Below are positions 1 through 8,309 of a stretch of 35,765 nt of DNA, one piece after another. How positions within the stretch are numbered: the stretch's first letter is position 1; every line of letters begins with the position of its first letter. This DNA is from a virus. The position numbers and the translations under genes are program-made. Location: positions 1 to 35,765 of the IMG/VR virus record IMGVR_UViG_3300046520_000145; one strand, written 5' to 3'. The notes below the pieces were generated by a model that was not told where the DNA came from, searched no databases, and was given only the letters and a program-made list of their open reading frames with translations.

Positions 1-1
1 C

Positions 2-763
2 GTCGAGAACGGCTTCTATATCGACGTCGGCGCCAACGATCCGACCCATGACTCGGTCACCAAAGCGTTCTACGACCACGGCTGGACCGGCATCAACGTC
101 GAACCGATGCCCAACTACTACGAAGCCCTGTGCCAGCAACGTCCCAAAGACACCAATCTGCAATGCGTGGCCGGCGAAAGCGCCGACAGCCTGACCTTCT
201 ATGGCATCGCCGGCACCGGCCTCTCGACCGTCGACCCGGCCATGGCGCAAATGCACAAAGACGCCGGCATGGACGTGCGCAGCCAAACCGTCCAGTCCCG
301 CACCCTGACCTCCATCTGCGAAGAACACGCCCAGGGCCGCCCGATCCACTTCCTGAAAATCGACGTTGAAGGCCACGAAGAAACCGTCCTGCGCGGCATG
401 GACTTCACCCAGTGGCGGCCATGGGTCATCCTCATTGAAACCCCGTGGGACCGCAACCAGGCCTGGGAAAGCCTCGTCACCGACGCCGGCTATCAGTCCA
501 TCCTGTTCGACGGCATCAACACCTACTACCTCGCCGAAGAACACCTGAACCTCAAACCCGCCTTCGACATTCCGCCCTGCAACCTGGATGAATTCCAGTT
601 CTGCAAAGGCCACAACTTCAGCCACCCCGTCGGCGACGCCGAACAGCAACTCGCCGCCGCCCTGCAACGCGCCGAACAGGCCGAAGCACAGCTGCGCGCG
701 ATGCAAAACAGCCGCACCTGGCAAGCCATCCAGAAACTCAAGAAAACCCTGCTGCGCGCCTGA
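2..763 (+). CDS. FkbM-family SAM-dependent methyltransferase, 5' end outside window
   Basis: The reading frame is open from base 2, so the gene starts before the window; 253 residues are visible. Near the start is the glycine motif IDVGAN, which binds S-adenosylmethionine, followed by a segment ending INVEPMP. Later comes FLKIDVEGHEETVLRG, the typical FkbM core, and then a hydrophobic strand ending IETPW. FkbM enzymes O-methylate sugars or other small acceptors, often in surface-polysaccharide or flagellin glycan loci. The last 45 residues are an Ala/Gln/Glu-rich helix, probably a coiled coil, not part of the catalytic fold. The acceptor cannot be told from the sequence. It is host DNA upstream of the tRNA used as attachment site. 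Confidence 0.88.
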   Translation, partial: VENGFYIDVGANDPTHDSVTKAFYDHGWTGINVEPMPNYYEALCQQRPKDTNLQCVAGESADSLTFYGIAGTGLSTVDPAMAQMHKDAGMDVRSQTVQSRTLTSICEEHAQGRPIHFLKIDVEGHEETVLRGMDFTQWRPWVILIETPWDRNQAWESLVTDAGYQSILFDGINTYYLAEEHLNLKPAFDIPPCNLDEFQFCKGHNFSHPVGDAEQQLAAALQRAEQAEAQLRAMQNSRTWQAIQKLKKTLLRA

Positions 764-799
764 CCTGACGCCTGCGCAAAAATAGTCTGAATTCAGGGG

Positions 800-827
800 T
801 TTACAGAACCAATCCAATCGCTATAAT
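800..827 (+). promoter_or_regulatory. sigma70-type promoter of tRNA-Thr
   Basis: TTTACA (800-805) and a perfect TATAAT (822-827) are separated by 16 bases. The -10 ends 13 bases before the first base of the tRNA, a normal distance for a stable-RNA gene. Confidence 0.75.
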
Positions 828-840
828 CGTCGCCCAACAC

Positions 841-917
<77 letters not shown>

Positions 918-925
918 TTAAAATC

Positions 926-959
926 AAAGGCTTGCAGCGATGCAGGCCTTTGTTTTTTG
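926..959 (+). terminator. phage-supplied Rho-independent terminator after tRNA-Thr
   Basis: AAAGGCTTGCA pairs with TGCAGGCCTTT (one G-T pair) around a GCGA loop, followed by GTTTTTTG. It lies inside the prophage just past attL. It therefore replaces the native tRNA terminator, which integration moved to 35131-35159. Confidence 0.85.
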
Positions 960-965
960 TCCCAG

Positions 966-988
966 ACGTAACAAGCCACGTAATAAGC
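966..988 (+). promoter_or_regulatory. candidate integrase arm-type sites, left side (two tandem copies)
   Basis: ACGTAACAAGCC (966-977) is followed directly by ACGTAATAAGC (978-988). The same 12-mer occurs at 34968-34979 near attR, with related copies at 35020 and 35035. Short repeats flanking the core on both sides of attP are how tyrosine integrases and their accessory proteins are positioned. Binding by this integrase is inferred. Confidence 0.65.
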
Positions 989-1066
989 ACTGCGAAAACC
1001 GTTCGATCAGCCTCTTGAGGATTGCTGATCCATGTCGGCGGGCCGACTGCCAATGGAGGCAAGCTC

Positions 1067-1885
1067 ATGAAACGAATGGTTATGGACTGGAAGTTCGCGC
1101 TTAATATCGTGTTAGCCCTCGCCGCCGTTTTGCTACCTGCTTATTTCTGGCAAGCAGACCTCTCTGCTTATTCGTTGACAGTCCGGCTCGTCTCATCCTC
1201 AGCCCTTGAGCTTCCCTCCGACTCCAAGATTCACGATATGCAAATACTCGTGAATGGAACGAAAATCGAAGCGCCTTATATTTACTCCCTGTTGCTGATC
1301 AATACCGGCTCGAAGCCCATCCCTACTGGGAACTTCGAAACCCCGCTTCAGATACGCACGATGAACGATGCGAAGCTAATTACGGCGCAGATCACTGGGT
1401 CCGAGCCAGCCGATATCCCGGTTAAATTGTCGATCGATGAGAACCAGGTAAAAATTTCACCTTTCCTTTCGAACCCCAAAGATCAAATTGCAATCACCCT
1501 TGTAAGTTCAGGACCATTGGAACTGACAACACAAGCTCGGATCGCCGGGGTGCGAGATGTCATTTTCGAAGATACGTCTCAAAACAAATCGCACCCATTA
1601 GGAGCGTTTTTTTTCGCCGCATTAGCTGTGCCGTGTATGGCGCTGTACCTGTTTTTCCTTCCGACATCGAGATCGCGAGGGGCAATCAAGATCGTGGGAG
1701 CGGTAAGGTATTTGACCACGGTTGTGTTCTTCGTATCAGCCGTGCATTTCGCTGCCAGGGTCAGCGGAGAACTCAACTACGCAGGGGGTTCTTCAGTCAT
1801 GGTGATCCTTCCTTTATTCATAATCGCCTGGATCATCATGGTATTCCTGGAGCGCAAAAACCGCGCTGAAGGCCCGGCCTCGTGA
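1067..1885 (+). CDS. membrane protein of unknown function, prophage cargo
   Basis: The protein has 272 residues and I do not recognise a family. The start ATG at 1067 is preceded by GGAGG with 7-base spacing; an upstream in-frame TTG at 1022 has no such site. A hydrophobic helix lies near residues 8-28. A roughly 150-residue polar, strand-rich region follows that is probably outside the membrane. Three more hydrophobic segments lie at the C-terminus, near residues 180-200, 217-235 and 242-260. The predicted topology is one N-terminal and three C-terminal membrane helices around an extracytoplasmic domain. It lies between attL and the cos-like region, separate from phage structural operons, so it is probably a lysogenic-conversion gene expressed on its own. 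Membrane-anchored cargo at this position could act in superinfection exclusion, but nothing in the sequence proves that. Confidence 0.7.
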   Translation: MKRMVMDWKFALNIVLALAAVLLPAYFWQADLSAYSLTVRLVSSSALELPSDSKIHDMQILVNGTKIEAPYIYSLLLINTGSKPIPTGNFETPLQIRTMNDAKLITAQITGSEPADIPVKLSIDENQVKISPFLSNPKDQIAITLVSSGPLELTTQARIAGVRDVIFEDTSQNKSHPLGAFFFAALAVPCMALYLFFLPTSRSRGAIKIVGAVRYLTTVVFFVSAVHFAARVSGELNYAGGSSVMVILPLFIIAWIIMVFLERKNRAEGPAS

Positions 1886-2439
1886 ATCGTCAACCTCAAA
1901 GCTCCCCACGAGGGCTCGATTTCCCTTCACCGCACCACTTTTTTTCAAGGGCTCCAGACGAGTCAGTTTGAGCCTCAGCGTATTTGGTGACAGGTCCGGT
2001 GACAGTTTGCGTGTAAGCGGGCTGTTACGGGTGCGAGAACCTGCCGCCACCCTCCCCCCATGCCATTTCCGTTTTTATGTTGACCCACGGGAAACCAGTA
2101 TTTTTGGTAAGTTTCCCCGGGGCAGCTCTGAAAGCCAGAAAGCACAAGGCTTCTTGGTTATTGGAATAGGTAAGTTTTAAGTAATATGTAGAAAGAACAT
2201 TACCTTTTACCTAGGTCAGAAATAGAAAATAAAATATCTATATAAATCATATAGTTAGCTAAAAATTACTCCCCTCCTTACTCAAAAAAGCTACTGCAGA
2301 GTAAGCGCTCAAAACCGCATCGCACGCGGGCTCTAGCTGATTCCTGACCTGTTCATACCTAAATTACTTGTTTCCCATGGGTCACCTGAAAAAAGAGCCT
2401 TGGGATCGCGCTCCTGGACGCTCGAAAAAACAGGGGGCG

Positions 2440-2525
2440 TGCAGGGTTCTGCAGGGTTTTCTCGATCCCTGTTCGCTCAGGAGAGGCCCAGCAGGCGCTG
2501 CCGGAGGATGGGTGCAGGGGTGCAG
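2440..2525 (+). repeat. TGCAGGG repeats beside the cos-like site
   Basis: TGCAGGG occurs at 2440-2446, 2450-2456 and 2513-2519, with TGCAG again at 2521-2525. The first two are 10 bp apart (one helical turn). They lie 25-110 bp before the cos-like sequence and could be binding sites for the small terminase subunit. This role is inferred from position only. Confidence 0.4.
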
Positions 2526-2549
2526 AAATTGAGACCGATTTAGCCCGCA

Positions 2550-2568
2550 GGCGTGGCGGGGGGACGAC
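2550..2568 (+). other. candidate cos site
   Basis: GGCGTGGCGGGGGGACGAC matches the 19-base P2 cohesive end, as I remember it (GGCGAGGCGGGGAAAGCAC), at 14 of 19 positions. It has the same orientation relative to the Q and P genes. It lies in a non-coding G+C-rich block between attL and the portal gene, where phiCTX and P2 have cos. The exact cut positions cannot be read from sequence alone. Confidence 0.5.
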
Positions 2569-2860
2569 GGCGCGCGCCAGGTGAAGCACGCCCCCATACG
2601 GTGCGCCTCCGACTTCACCCGCCTCACGCCGCTCCCCCGCAGTAAGCCGACCTTCGCCCCAACTCAGCGATAGTAGTTATGTAGGAAATCACCAAAATTT
2701 GGCCCCCTCTGTAACCAAGGCTCGGCAACGTAGAGTGGTCACTAGGAGTTTGAACAATGGCCTAACCATCTCTATTTAGAGAGATTTTTTCATCGACACA
2801 GATTTGTTAGGAGGGCAGGCAGACAAGCGGAGCAAGAAAGACCGGGAGGTTGTTTACTTT

Positions 2861-2876
2861 GGTGTATAGTTACACC
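2861..2876. promoter_or_regulatory. inverted repeat operator before the three-gene cargo operon
   Basis: GGTGTA-TAGT-TACACC is a perfect 6-bp inverted repeat with a 4-base spacer, ending 38 bases before the first gene. A TTGTTT and A+T-rich -10-like sequences surround it. Because the second gene of the operon has an XRE-type HTH, autoregulation through this site is a reasonable inference. Confidence 0.55.
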
Positions 2877-2914
2877 ATACAAATACCTTTTTTACCCCGT
2901 GCTCAGGCAGAAAA

Positions 2915-3733
2915 ATGACCAACCGTAACGGTATCCTTCTTCATTCGCCCCTCACTCACGCCATTGCATCGGTTCGATTTGCGCCATGGGCGAATCTGCC
3001 GAATAAGATTGCTGACATCCAGGACGAGCTGCGGGACATCGCGCCACTGCTGAACGCTGTCCAAATCCAAACAGACCCAAGCATGCTTGCTCATCATTCG
3101 CCTGCTAGCGGTTCCCACATCGCACAGGCATGGGTATTAATGTCCTTGGACAAAAGCTTTTGTATTCAATTTGCACCCGAACAACTATTGGTATTCGCCA
3201 CCAAATACACTAGATTTAGTGATTTTTTAAGTACTTACAGGCGGGCTCTAACTGTACTGTTAAAACACATGCGATTTGTAGATGTAATAAACATGGGCGT
3301 ACGTTATGTTGATAGAATTACGGCAAAGCCCGAAGAAAAAATTTCCGACTACATCTCTGACAAATGGCTTCCTCCGACATTAAATGGTCACGAACGTGCA
3401 GGAGGCACAGTATTTGGGGAGTACAGTAAAGATTCCATTCGCCTTAGAGTTACAGCGCAGTCTTTGCCTAATGCTCTCCCGATCCCAAATGATGTTCTTG
3501 GTATGATTTTGATGTCCCAAGGACAAATACCAGAGATGCAGCTTCAAGGTACATCCGACAAAGATTTAATATTAGACATGGATTCTGTAATATCTTTTTC
3601 GCCTCCTAGAAGAATGGAGACGGAGATGGTATGCATAAATCTTGATCGCCTCCATAGTGTTGCAAATGATTTTTTTAGAAATTCGGATACGATAACTGAT
3701 CACGCTTTCCGTGTATGGCAAGGAGAAAACTAA
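2915..3733 (+). CDS. TIGR04255-type protein, first gene of cargo cassette
   Basis: The protein has 272 residues. The opening HSPLTHAIASVRFAPW and the ending with LDRLH, FFRN, DTITDHAF and VWQ match my memory of the sporadically distributed TIGR04255 family (about 250-270 residues), whose biochemical function is unknown. It is probably soluble: no signal peptide or membrane helix is visible. Codons are visibly more A/T-rich than in the phage structural genes, which suggests separate acquisition. Its stop overlaps the next start as TAATG, so the two are translationally coupled. The ribosome-binding site is weak (AGG before the ATG). It begins a three-gene operon with a DNA-binding regulator, inserted between the cos-like region and the portal gene. 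Confidence 0.72.
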   Translation: MTNRNGILLHSPLTHAIASVRFAPWANLPNKIADIQDELRDIAPLLNAVQIQTDPSMLAHHSPASGSHIAQAWVLMSLDKSFCIQFAPEQLLVFATKYTRFSDFLSTYRRALTVLLKHMRFVDVINMGVRYVDRITAKPEEKISDYISDKWLPPTLNGHERAGGTVFGEYSKDSIRLRVTAQSLPNALPIPNDVLGMILMSQGQIPEMQLQGTSDKDLILDMDSVISFSPPRRMETEMVCINLDRLHSVANDFFRNSDTITDHAFRVWQGEN

Positions 3734-4422
3734 TGTTTGTCGACGCGCCTTCAATTCCGGTTGCAGATCAAACATCAATGCGTATGGGGGCCATAAATCG
3801 AAACTGGTCATCCGAAGCATATGCGCCAATTTCTGAGCGCATTGGCGATTACTATCGACAGGACATTACTCAAACTTCGTTTATATCCAAGCGAAGCGCG
3901 ATACTCGTTGTGAACTCCAACACAGTGATCATCGGTCAAAATCAGCACTCACTATATCTCTTTAGTGGGACAGCGGCTAATGACATACCGCTCGTTGATG
4001 CAGCTCCTTTGCCTTTCTCCGACAGATTGGAAACGGTACAAAAGCGACTTGGTCTTTCTATAACCCAAGTCGCTGAGCTTTTGGGGGTTACTAGAAAATC
4101 TGTTTATGACTGGTTTGATGGCAAAAGTAGCCCTCGGGCTTCTGCGATCCAAAAAGTAGAAGCTCTAAACGACATAATCAACGAGAGCCCTACTGGAATA
4201 GATATAACGCGATTAAAAACCGTGTGGAATATTCCTACAGATGGAGAATCCTTTCTTAACCTTTTGAAAGATGAAGCCATTCCGGTTGATCTGCTAAAAG
4301 AAAAGGCACTCGCTAAACTTTTAGCGTTAGGTCCACGGCTTGGAAAAGCTGACCTCACGCCGGGAAAGGTGAGACAACCTCTATCCACACTAATCGACAT
4401 AGACCGGTCCATTGATGTCTAA
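3733..4422 (+). CDS. XRE-type HTH protein, second gene of cargo cassette
   Basis: The start ATG at 3733 overlaps the previous stop (TAATG) and has AAGGAG seven bases upstream, giving 229 residues. The first 90 residues have no family I recognise. Residues near 97-140 form a helix-turn-helix of the XRE/Cro type: RLGLSITQVAELLGVTRKSV followed by YDWFDGKSSPR. A C-terminal helical part of about 85 residues follows. It is probably a DNA-binding regulator of its own operon, acting on the inverted repeat at 2861-2876. The extra domains suggest it may also contact or sense the partner proteins. It could instead be the antitoxin-like member of a toxin-antitoxin-style cassette. Base composition is A+T-rich like its neighbours. 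Confidence 0.75.
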   Translation: MFVDAPSIPVADQTSMRMGAINRNWSSEAYAPISERIGDYYRQDITQTSFISKRSAILVVNSNTVIIGQNQHSLYLFSGTAANDIPLVDAAPLPFSDRLETVQKRLGLSITQVAELLGVTRKSVYDWFDGKSSPRASAIQKVEALNDIINESPTGIDITRLKTVWNIPTDGESFLNLLKDEAIPVDLLKEKALAKLLALGPRLGKADLTPGKVRQPLSTLIDIDRSIDV

Positions 4423-5317
4423 TGATGACGCATTAAAGACGATAAAAGCTGCGGGCTGGTGGCAGGGCTCTATTCTGAGTTCTGCACAATTGGCTGCTGC
4501 ACATTCAGTACCAGATGGAGTCGATTACTGGGTATTGGCGTCACAGACATGCAATCTTTACAGTGCGGATTTCGACAGTATTCCCGTAGCCGAAATAGTG
4601 GCAGCGCAACGTATTGATGCTATAAATCCTGCTTTCGTAAAGGGGGACCACCCTCGTACGCTACATGTTCGAGGTGTTCTCGACGGCGAAGTAGCTTTTT
4701 TTAGCATTAATATATTGAATAGACTATGGATTCCGCGACAACTCCTTAGTCAACTAGCTCCGGAATTCCATCTTTTCGACGAGATGCCCGATACCAGTGC
4801 AGACTGGCGGAAAAATCAGTGGCTGAACCTTTTTTCCGGATGGCTAGGAAGAAGTTACACGCGTGTAGCATTACCAGATGAATTCAACGACGCATTGAAT
4901 TTATCGAAGATCAAGGACGTATTGAACACAAAGCTAGCGAAGCAGGGTGATAAACTCTACGGCATCTATTTGTCCATAGCGCCGGATAGCGATGAGCCAT
5001 GGGAAGGCATCACCGGTCTAATGCCACCTCCATATTCCCTTGCCATCAAGCTTGTCGTTGATGCCGGAGAGGATCCAGAGCCTCTAAAAAAAGCTCTCAT
5101 CGAGCAGCTTTTTGATCATAAAGTTTCCGACAACACTGTTGAGAATGGCGAGCAAATCACTCGTTCCGCGCTCGCAGAAAAACATGGCATTAGAATCATA
5201 AAACAGGGGATTGAAGCTCAAACCACTGAGCAGATTTCATTAGACGAGCTTCGTTACTATATTCGGTACTCCATGGTAGATCATCTGTCGAACGCGGCGA
5301 TGGCTGTACCTGAATAG
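4415..5317 (+). CDS. SQTC-motif protein of unknown function, third gene of cargo cassette
   Basis: The protein has 300 residues from ATG 4415, which overlaps the preceding stop by 8 bases. An N-terminal GWWQGSIL is followed by WVLASQTCNLYSADFDSIPV, and later by WLGRSYTRVALPDEFND. I associate this pattern (WxQG, SQxCDL, WLxRRYxRPAxPDxFN) with uncharacterised proteins of defence and accessory islands, but I cannot name a family. The conserved Cys in SQTC and the Arg/Asp around the WLGR segment are candidate functional residues. No signal peptide or membrane helix is seen. It is the last gene of the cargo operon and runs convergently into the portal gene, with 28 bases between stops. Confidence 0.62.
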   Translation: MSNDDALKTIKAAGWWQGSILSSAQLAAAHSVPDGVDYWVLASQTCNLYSADFDSIPVAEIVAAQRIDAINPAFVKGDHPRTLHVRGVLDGEVAFFSINILNRLWIPRQLLSQLAPEFHLFDEMPDTSADWRKNQWLNLFSGWLGRSYTRVALPDEFNDALNLSKIKDVLNTKLAKQGDKLYGIYLSIAPDSDEPWEGITGLMPPPYSLAIKLVVDAGEDPEPLKKALIEQLFDHKVSDNTVENGEQITRSALAEKHGIRIIKQGIEAQTTEQISLDELRYYIRYSMVDHLSNAAMAVPE

Positions 5318-5345
5318 CAAAGAGGGGTAGGCGAGCCCCTACGTA

Positions 5346-6392
5346 TCAAATTTCCTCAGGAGAAGTAAATTTTATTACTTCATCCCCCAACCATTCATTA
5401 ACCTGCTGCAAACGTGCCTGGATCGGCTCAAGCTCGTTCATCGCCCAAATCTGCGCCGCTTCTTTGATAGACCCAAACCCCCCCGCGTTTTGCGGAACAA
5501 TACCCATCAGTTGAGGGGGGATTCGCAGCGCTGCGAGCATGTCGTCGCGGCTGATGTTTTTGATCGAGCCGAATTCGTCTTTTGCCGCGACCTCACTGAC
5601 GGGGATTAACTGAATGCCGTCCTTCTTGCCGCCCGGGGCGTACATGAACAGATTCCGAAAATTGCCTGGTCCTTTGGCTGACTTCAGCGCGCTGCGCAAC
5701 GCGGAAACATCCGTCTCGTTCTGCGCGGTGTCGGTCATGTACATGATGAAACCGGCGTGACTCCCGTTGTTGTAGTACTTGCGCCGGAACAAGGTGGCGG
5801 ACTCGTTGAGCAGCGCACTCTGCAGAGCTGGTAGCCACTCCGGCAGGCCGTAGATTTCTTGGTTAATGTCCGCCTCGCGCTGGTGGTAAACGGTCCCGTG
5901 CTTGAATTCGTGCTCGTCGCGCCAGCCGCGCACCTGGTAATAGGTTTCGAGGTCCACACCGCGTCGCATGTACTTGCCCAAGGCGGGTTGCAGGCCGAGC
6001 GTGCTGCGCAGCATGTTCTCCCGCTTTTCCAGATAGCCGTTGCCACACCAGAGGAAGTCCAGGGCGAATTGCTCGAAGGTCTGACGTGAGAGCAATTTGT
6101 GGGGAATGAAGGTGCGGGCCAGCATGTTGCGTTTAAAATTCAGGCCCGATTGTAGAAACACGCTCGCCCGGGAGGACTTGGCCAGCCCGTCGAGGGACAT
6201 CGGCGGCTCGTACCACCGGCCGTTCAGCCAGCACTCCAGGTAGTCGAGAATCCCGCGCTCATCGAGCACAGGAGTCGGGTCTCCGAAGGTAAACGCCTCC
6301 ATCTTGCCGCCCGTTGCCGGCAGCATCTGGTCCGCGATCGCAGCCGGGGCTGATGTAGACATCTGCGTGGTATCGCTGCGGCTGTTGCTCAT
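5346..6392 (-). CDS. Q: phage portal protein (P2 gpQ-like)
   Basis: The protein has 348 residues, close to P2 gpQ (about 344). It forms the dodecameric portal ring through which DNA enters the capsid and to which the tail joins. The segment from residue 60 on (PPMSLDGLAK, then FKRNMLARTFIPHKLLS) and the C-terminal part from GNFRNLFMYAPGGKKDGIQ through IKNISRDDMLAALRIPPQLM to GGFGSIKEAAQIW are typical of the family. The ATG at 6392 overlaps the terminase stop as ATGA, so it is the second gene of a minus-strand P-Q operon. An in-frame TTG just upstream is less likely as the start. Confidence 0.95.
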   Translation of the reverse strand: MSNSRSDTTQMSTSAPAAIADQMLPATGGKMEAFTFGDPTPVLDERGILDYLECWLNGRWYEPPMSLDGLAKSSRASVFLQSGLNFKRNMLARTFIPHKLLSRQTFEQFALDFLWCGNGYLEKRENMLRSTLGLQPALGKYMRRGVDLETYYQVRGWRDEHEFKHGTVYHQREADINQEIYGLPEWLPALQSALLNESATLFRRKYYNNGSHAGFIMYMTDTAQNETDVSALRSALKSAKGPGNFRNLFMYAPGGKKDGIQLIPVSEVAAKDEFGSIKNISRDDMLAALRIPPQLMGIVPQNAGGFGSIKEAAQIWAMNELEPIQARLQQVNEWLGDEVIKFTSPEEI

Positions 6393-8152
6393 CAATAAAT
6401 CTCCATGAAGCCGGTATTCGTTGAGGTTTGGCCCTCAAGCGGTTCGTTCTGCAGTGCGTGGAACAGCGCCCAGGCGAGATCCGCGTGTCCGGTCTCGTCG
6501 GTGCGGCCTGCCGTGTAGGTGAATTGCCGGCCACTGGCCGTAATGGTTTTGCGGATCGCCATCAGCGACTGGGCCATGTCGATCCAGCCGGCATCGAACT
6601 CCAGGCGCCCTTTGTGGATAACGTCGTAAGCCTTGAGCACCAGGCGCGTCTTGACCTCGGGGGAATAGCTGAAGGTCGTCACATTGGGGAAAAACTGGCG
6701 CACCAGCTGCGCCACGCCAGATCCCATACCTGTGATGTCGATGCCGATGTATGTCACCCAATAGCGCATCGTAACCAGGCGGATCGCCTCGGCCTGCGCC
6801 GCGAAATCCATGCCCCGGAATTGGTGGCGCTCGAGCACGCGGAACTTTCCACCTGGAACAGTTGGCGGGGCCACGACCACCAGGCCCGAACTGTCTCCGG
6901 TCTCCGCTGGGTCGTAGCCAATCCACACCTGCCTATCGGCAAACGGCCGCGCGGCGAAAGGTTTGTAGTCCTCGGACCACTCAACCCAGCTGTCGACCAT
7001 GCAGGGCTGCAAGACGTTGAGGGGGAAGATGCTCGCTCCGTCGTCGACGAACTGGCACATGAGCAAGTTCGCGAAGGCGTCCGCGTTGTACTCGAGGCGC
7101 AGCTCCTCCAGGTCGAACAGATCACAGCCGCGCTGCTCGGCATCCAGGATGGTGACGATCTGGCGCCAGATCCGGTCCTCGCACAGTCGGCCCTGCTGCA
7201 GTGCGTCGTGCGACACGTCGAGTTTCAGCCGCTGGGCCACCGGCTTGCCCTTGTTGAAGCGCTCACCGGTCCAGAACGTGTAGGCCTCATGCGCCATGCT
7301 CGATGGTGTCGAGAAGTAGGTGCGGCGGTATTGCTTCTGCATCGCCATGCCGCTGGCGACCTTGTTCAGCTCGTTGAACTTGAAGGTCCAGAAGAATTCG
7401 TCGAAGTAGAAATTACCGTGGTAACCCTGAGCGGTTCGGGCGTTGGTACCGAGGAAATGCAGCTCGGCGCCATTGGCCAGAATGATCGGATCGCCTGTCA
7501 GCTCGACGCCGCAGACCTCGCGGGCGAACCCCTGAATGTACGCCTTGAAGATGTGCGCCTGATTCTTCGATGCGGATAGAAATATCTGATTGCGTCCGGT
7601 GACCAGGGCATCAATGAACGCCTCCCGGGCAAAGTAGTACGTGGCGCCGATCTGACGGCTTTTCAGAATTGCCCTGGTGCGCTGATTGCTCGCCCGGTAC
7701 CAGTCCAACTGATAGCCGAAGCACCCGTCTTTGAACGCCTCGGTCAGCTGCTCGATCTGCTCTTCGCTGAACTCGTTGCGAGCCGCTTTCTTCTTCGGCC
7801 CTTCGTTGCGTTTGGCCAGGTTTGGATTCAGGTCAGTGTCGGTACCGCCGGCCTTGTATCGCTCGATGCGGGCCTGTCGTTCAAGCTGGCGATGCAGCAG
7901 GTCAATTTCCTTGAAATCCCCTCCCGTCTTGCCGTCCTTGAGGATCAGTTGCACCAGGCGTGCTTCCAGTGCCCCACCGATGCGCTCGACGTTATCGGCC
8001 CGGTCCCATTCATCACGCGTTTTCCACGCATGAACGGTCTTTTCCTTTTCATCCAGCATTTCTGCAATCGCGCAGATCCGCAGACCGGTCCAGTAGAGGA
8101 ACTTGGCCTGACGGCGGTTATCGCGGATGGGTGTGGCTTCGGGTGTCGTCAT
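6392..8152 (-). CDS. P: terminase ATPase large subunit (P2 gpP-like)
   Basis: The protein has 586 residues, against about 590 in P2. It powers DNA packaging and cuts cos DNA. Residues 24-48 form an N-terminal HTH (ICAIAEMLDEKEKTVHAWKT). The ATPase shows a Walker A-like KSRQIGAT at about 164-171 and a Walker B-like FYFDEF at about 249-254. The nuclease half contains WIGYDPAETGDSSG and YIGIDITGMGSG, with acidic residues expected for an RNase H-like metal site. It starts the minus-strand P-Q operon, divergent from O, and the shared gap holds a late activator site. Confidence 0.96.
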   Translation of the reverse strand: MTTPEATPIRDNRRQAKFLYWTGLRICAIAEMLDEKEKTVHAWKTRDEWDRADNVERIGGALEARLVQLILKDGKTGGDFKEIDLLHRQLERQARIERYKAGGTDTDLNPNLAKRNEGPKKKAARNEFSEEQIEQLTEAFKDGCFGYQLDWYRASNQRTRAILKSRQIGATYYFAREAFIDALVTGRNQIFLSASKNQAHIFKAYIQGFAREVCGVELTGDPIILANGAELHFLGTNARTAQGYHGNFYFDEFFWTFKFNELNKVASGMAMQKQYRRTYFSTPSSMAHEAYTFWTGERFNKGKPVAQRLKLDVSHDALQQGRLCEDRIWRQIVTILDAEQRGCDLFDLEELRLEYNADAFANLLMCQFVDDGASIFPLNVLQPCMVDSWVEWSEDYKPFAARPFADRQVWIGYDPAETGDSSGLVVVAPPTVPGGKFRVLERHQFRGMDFAAQAEAIRLVTMRYWVTYIGIDITGMGSGVAQLVRQFFPNVTTFSYSPEVKTRLVLKAYDVIHKGRLEFDAGWIDMAQSLMAIRKTITASGRQFTYTAGRTDETGHADLAWALFHALQNEPLEGQTSTNTGFMEIY

Positions 8153-8200
8153 GGCGGCGATGCTGACGCCTCGCGCGCGTGAAGGCGTAGCGATGTGCCA

Positions 8201-8219
8201 TGTAGCCCACGGACTTACA
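8201..8219. promoter_or_regulatory. candidate late-gene activator (Ogr-type) site between P and O
   Basis: TGTAGCCCACGGACTTACA is TGT-N13-ACA. The same geometry recurs before V (14568) and before FI (18919), and the FI copy also shares TGTAG...TTACAA. P2-family late promoters are activated by Ogr/Delta zinc proteins at TGT/ACA dyads upstream of a weak promoter. One dyad in this 157-base divergent gap could serve both the P-Q and the O-to-X operons. Otherwise the gap holds no gene. Confidence 0.65.
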
Positions 8220-8309
8220 ACTGGCGCTGATTGCTCGTAACGACGCTACTGCCGACGATGCACCTCAACGCAACTGCATTCAGCAGCATCGCTTTGAGGA
8301 TTTCCCGAC

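Larger units (their letters stand above)
1886..2914. other. 1-kb region without a convincing gene; contains cos-like sequence
   Basis: Open frames here are short, overlap one another and lack ribosome-binding sites. The stretch at about 2160-2290 is strongly A+T-rich. From about 2390 to 2650 it becomes very G+C-rich and holds repeated TGCAGGG motifs and a sequence resembling the P2 cohesive end. The last 60 bases hold an inverted repeat before the cargo operon. In P2/phiCTX-type phages the cos site lies between attP and the left-end genes, which fits this location. Confidence 0.6.

Noticed and set aside
1968-2180. 70-aa open frame in the 1-kb non-coding region
   Set aside because: No ribosome-binding site, unusual composition and no recognisable features.
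2359-2627. overlapping minus-strand frames of 76-81 aa
   Set aside because: They cover the cos-like G+C-rich block and overlap each other; no start signals.
6428-7579. 383-aa open frame on the plus strand opposite the terminase gene
   Set aside because: It is a shadow of gene P, which has clear terminase motifs; high G+C makes long antisense frames common.
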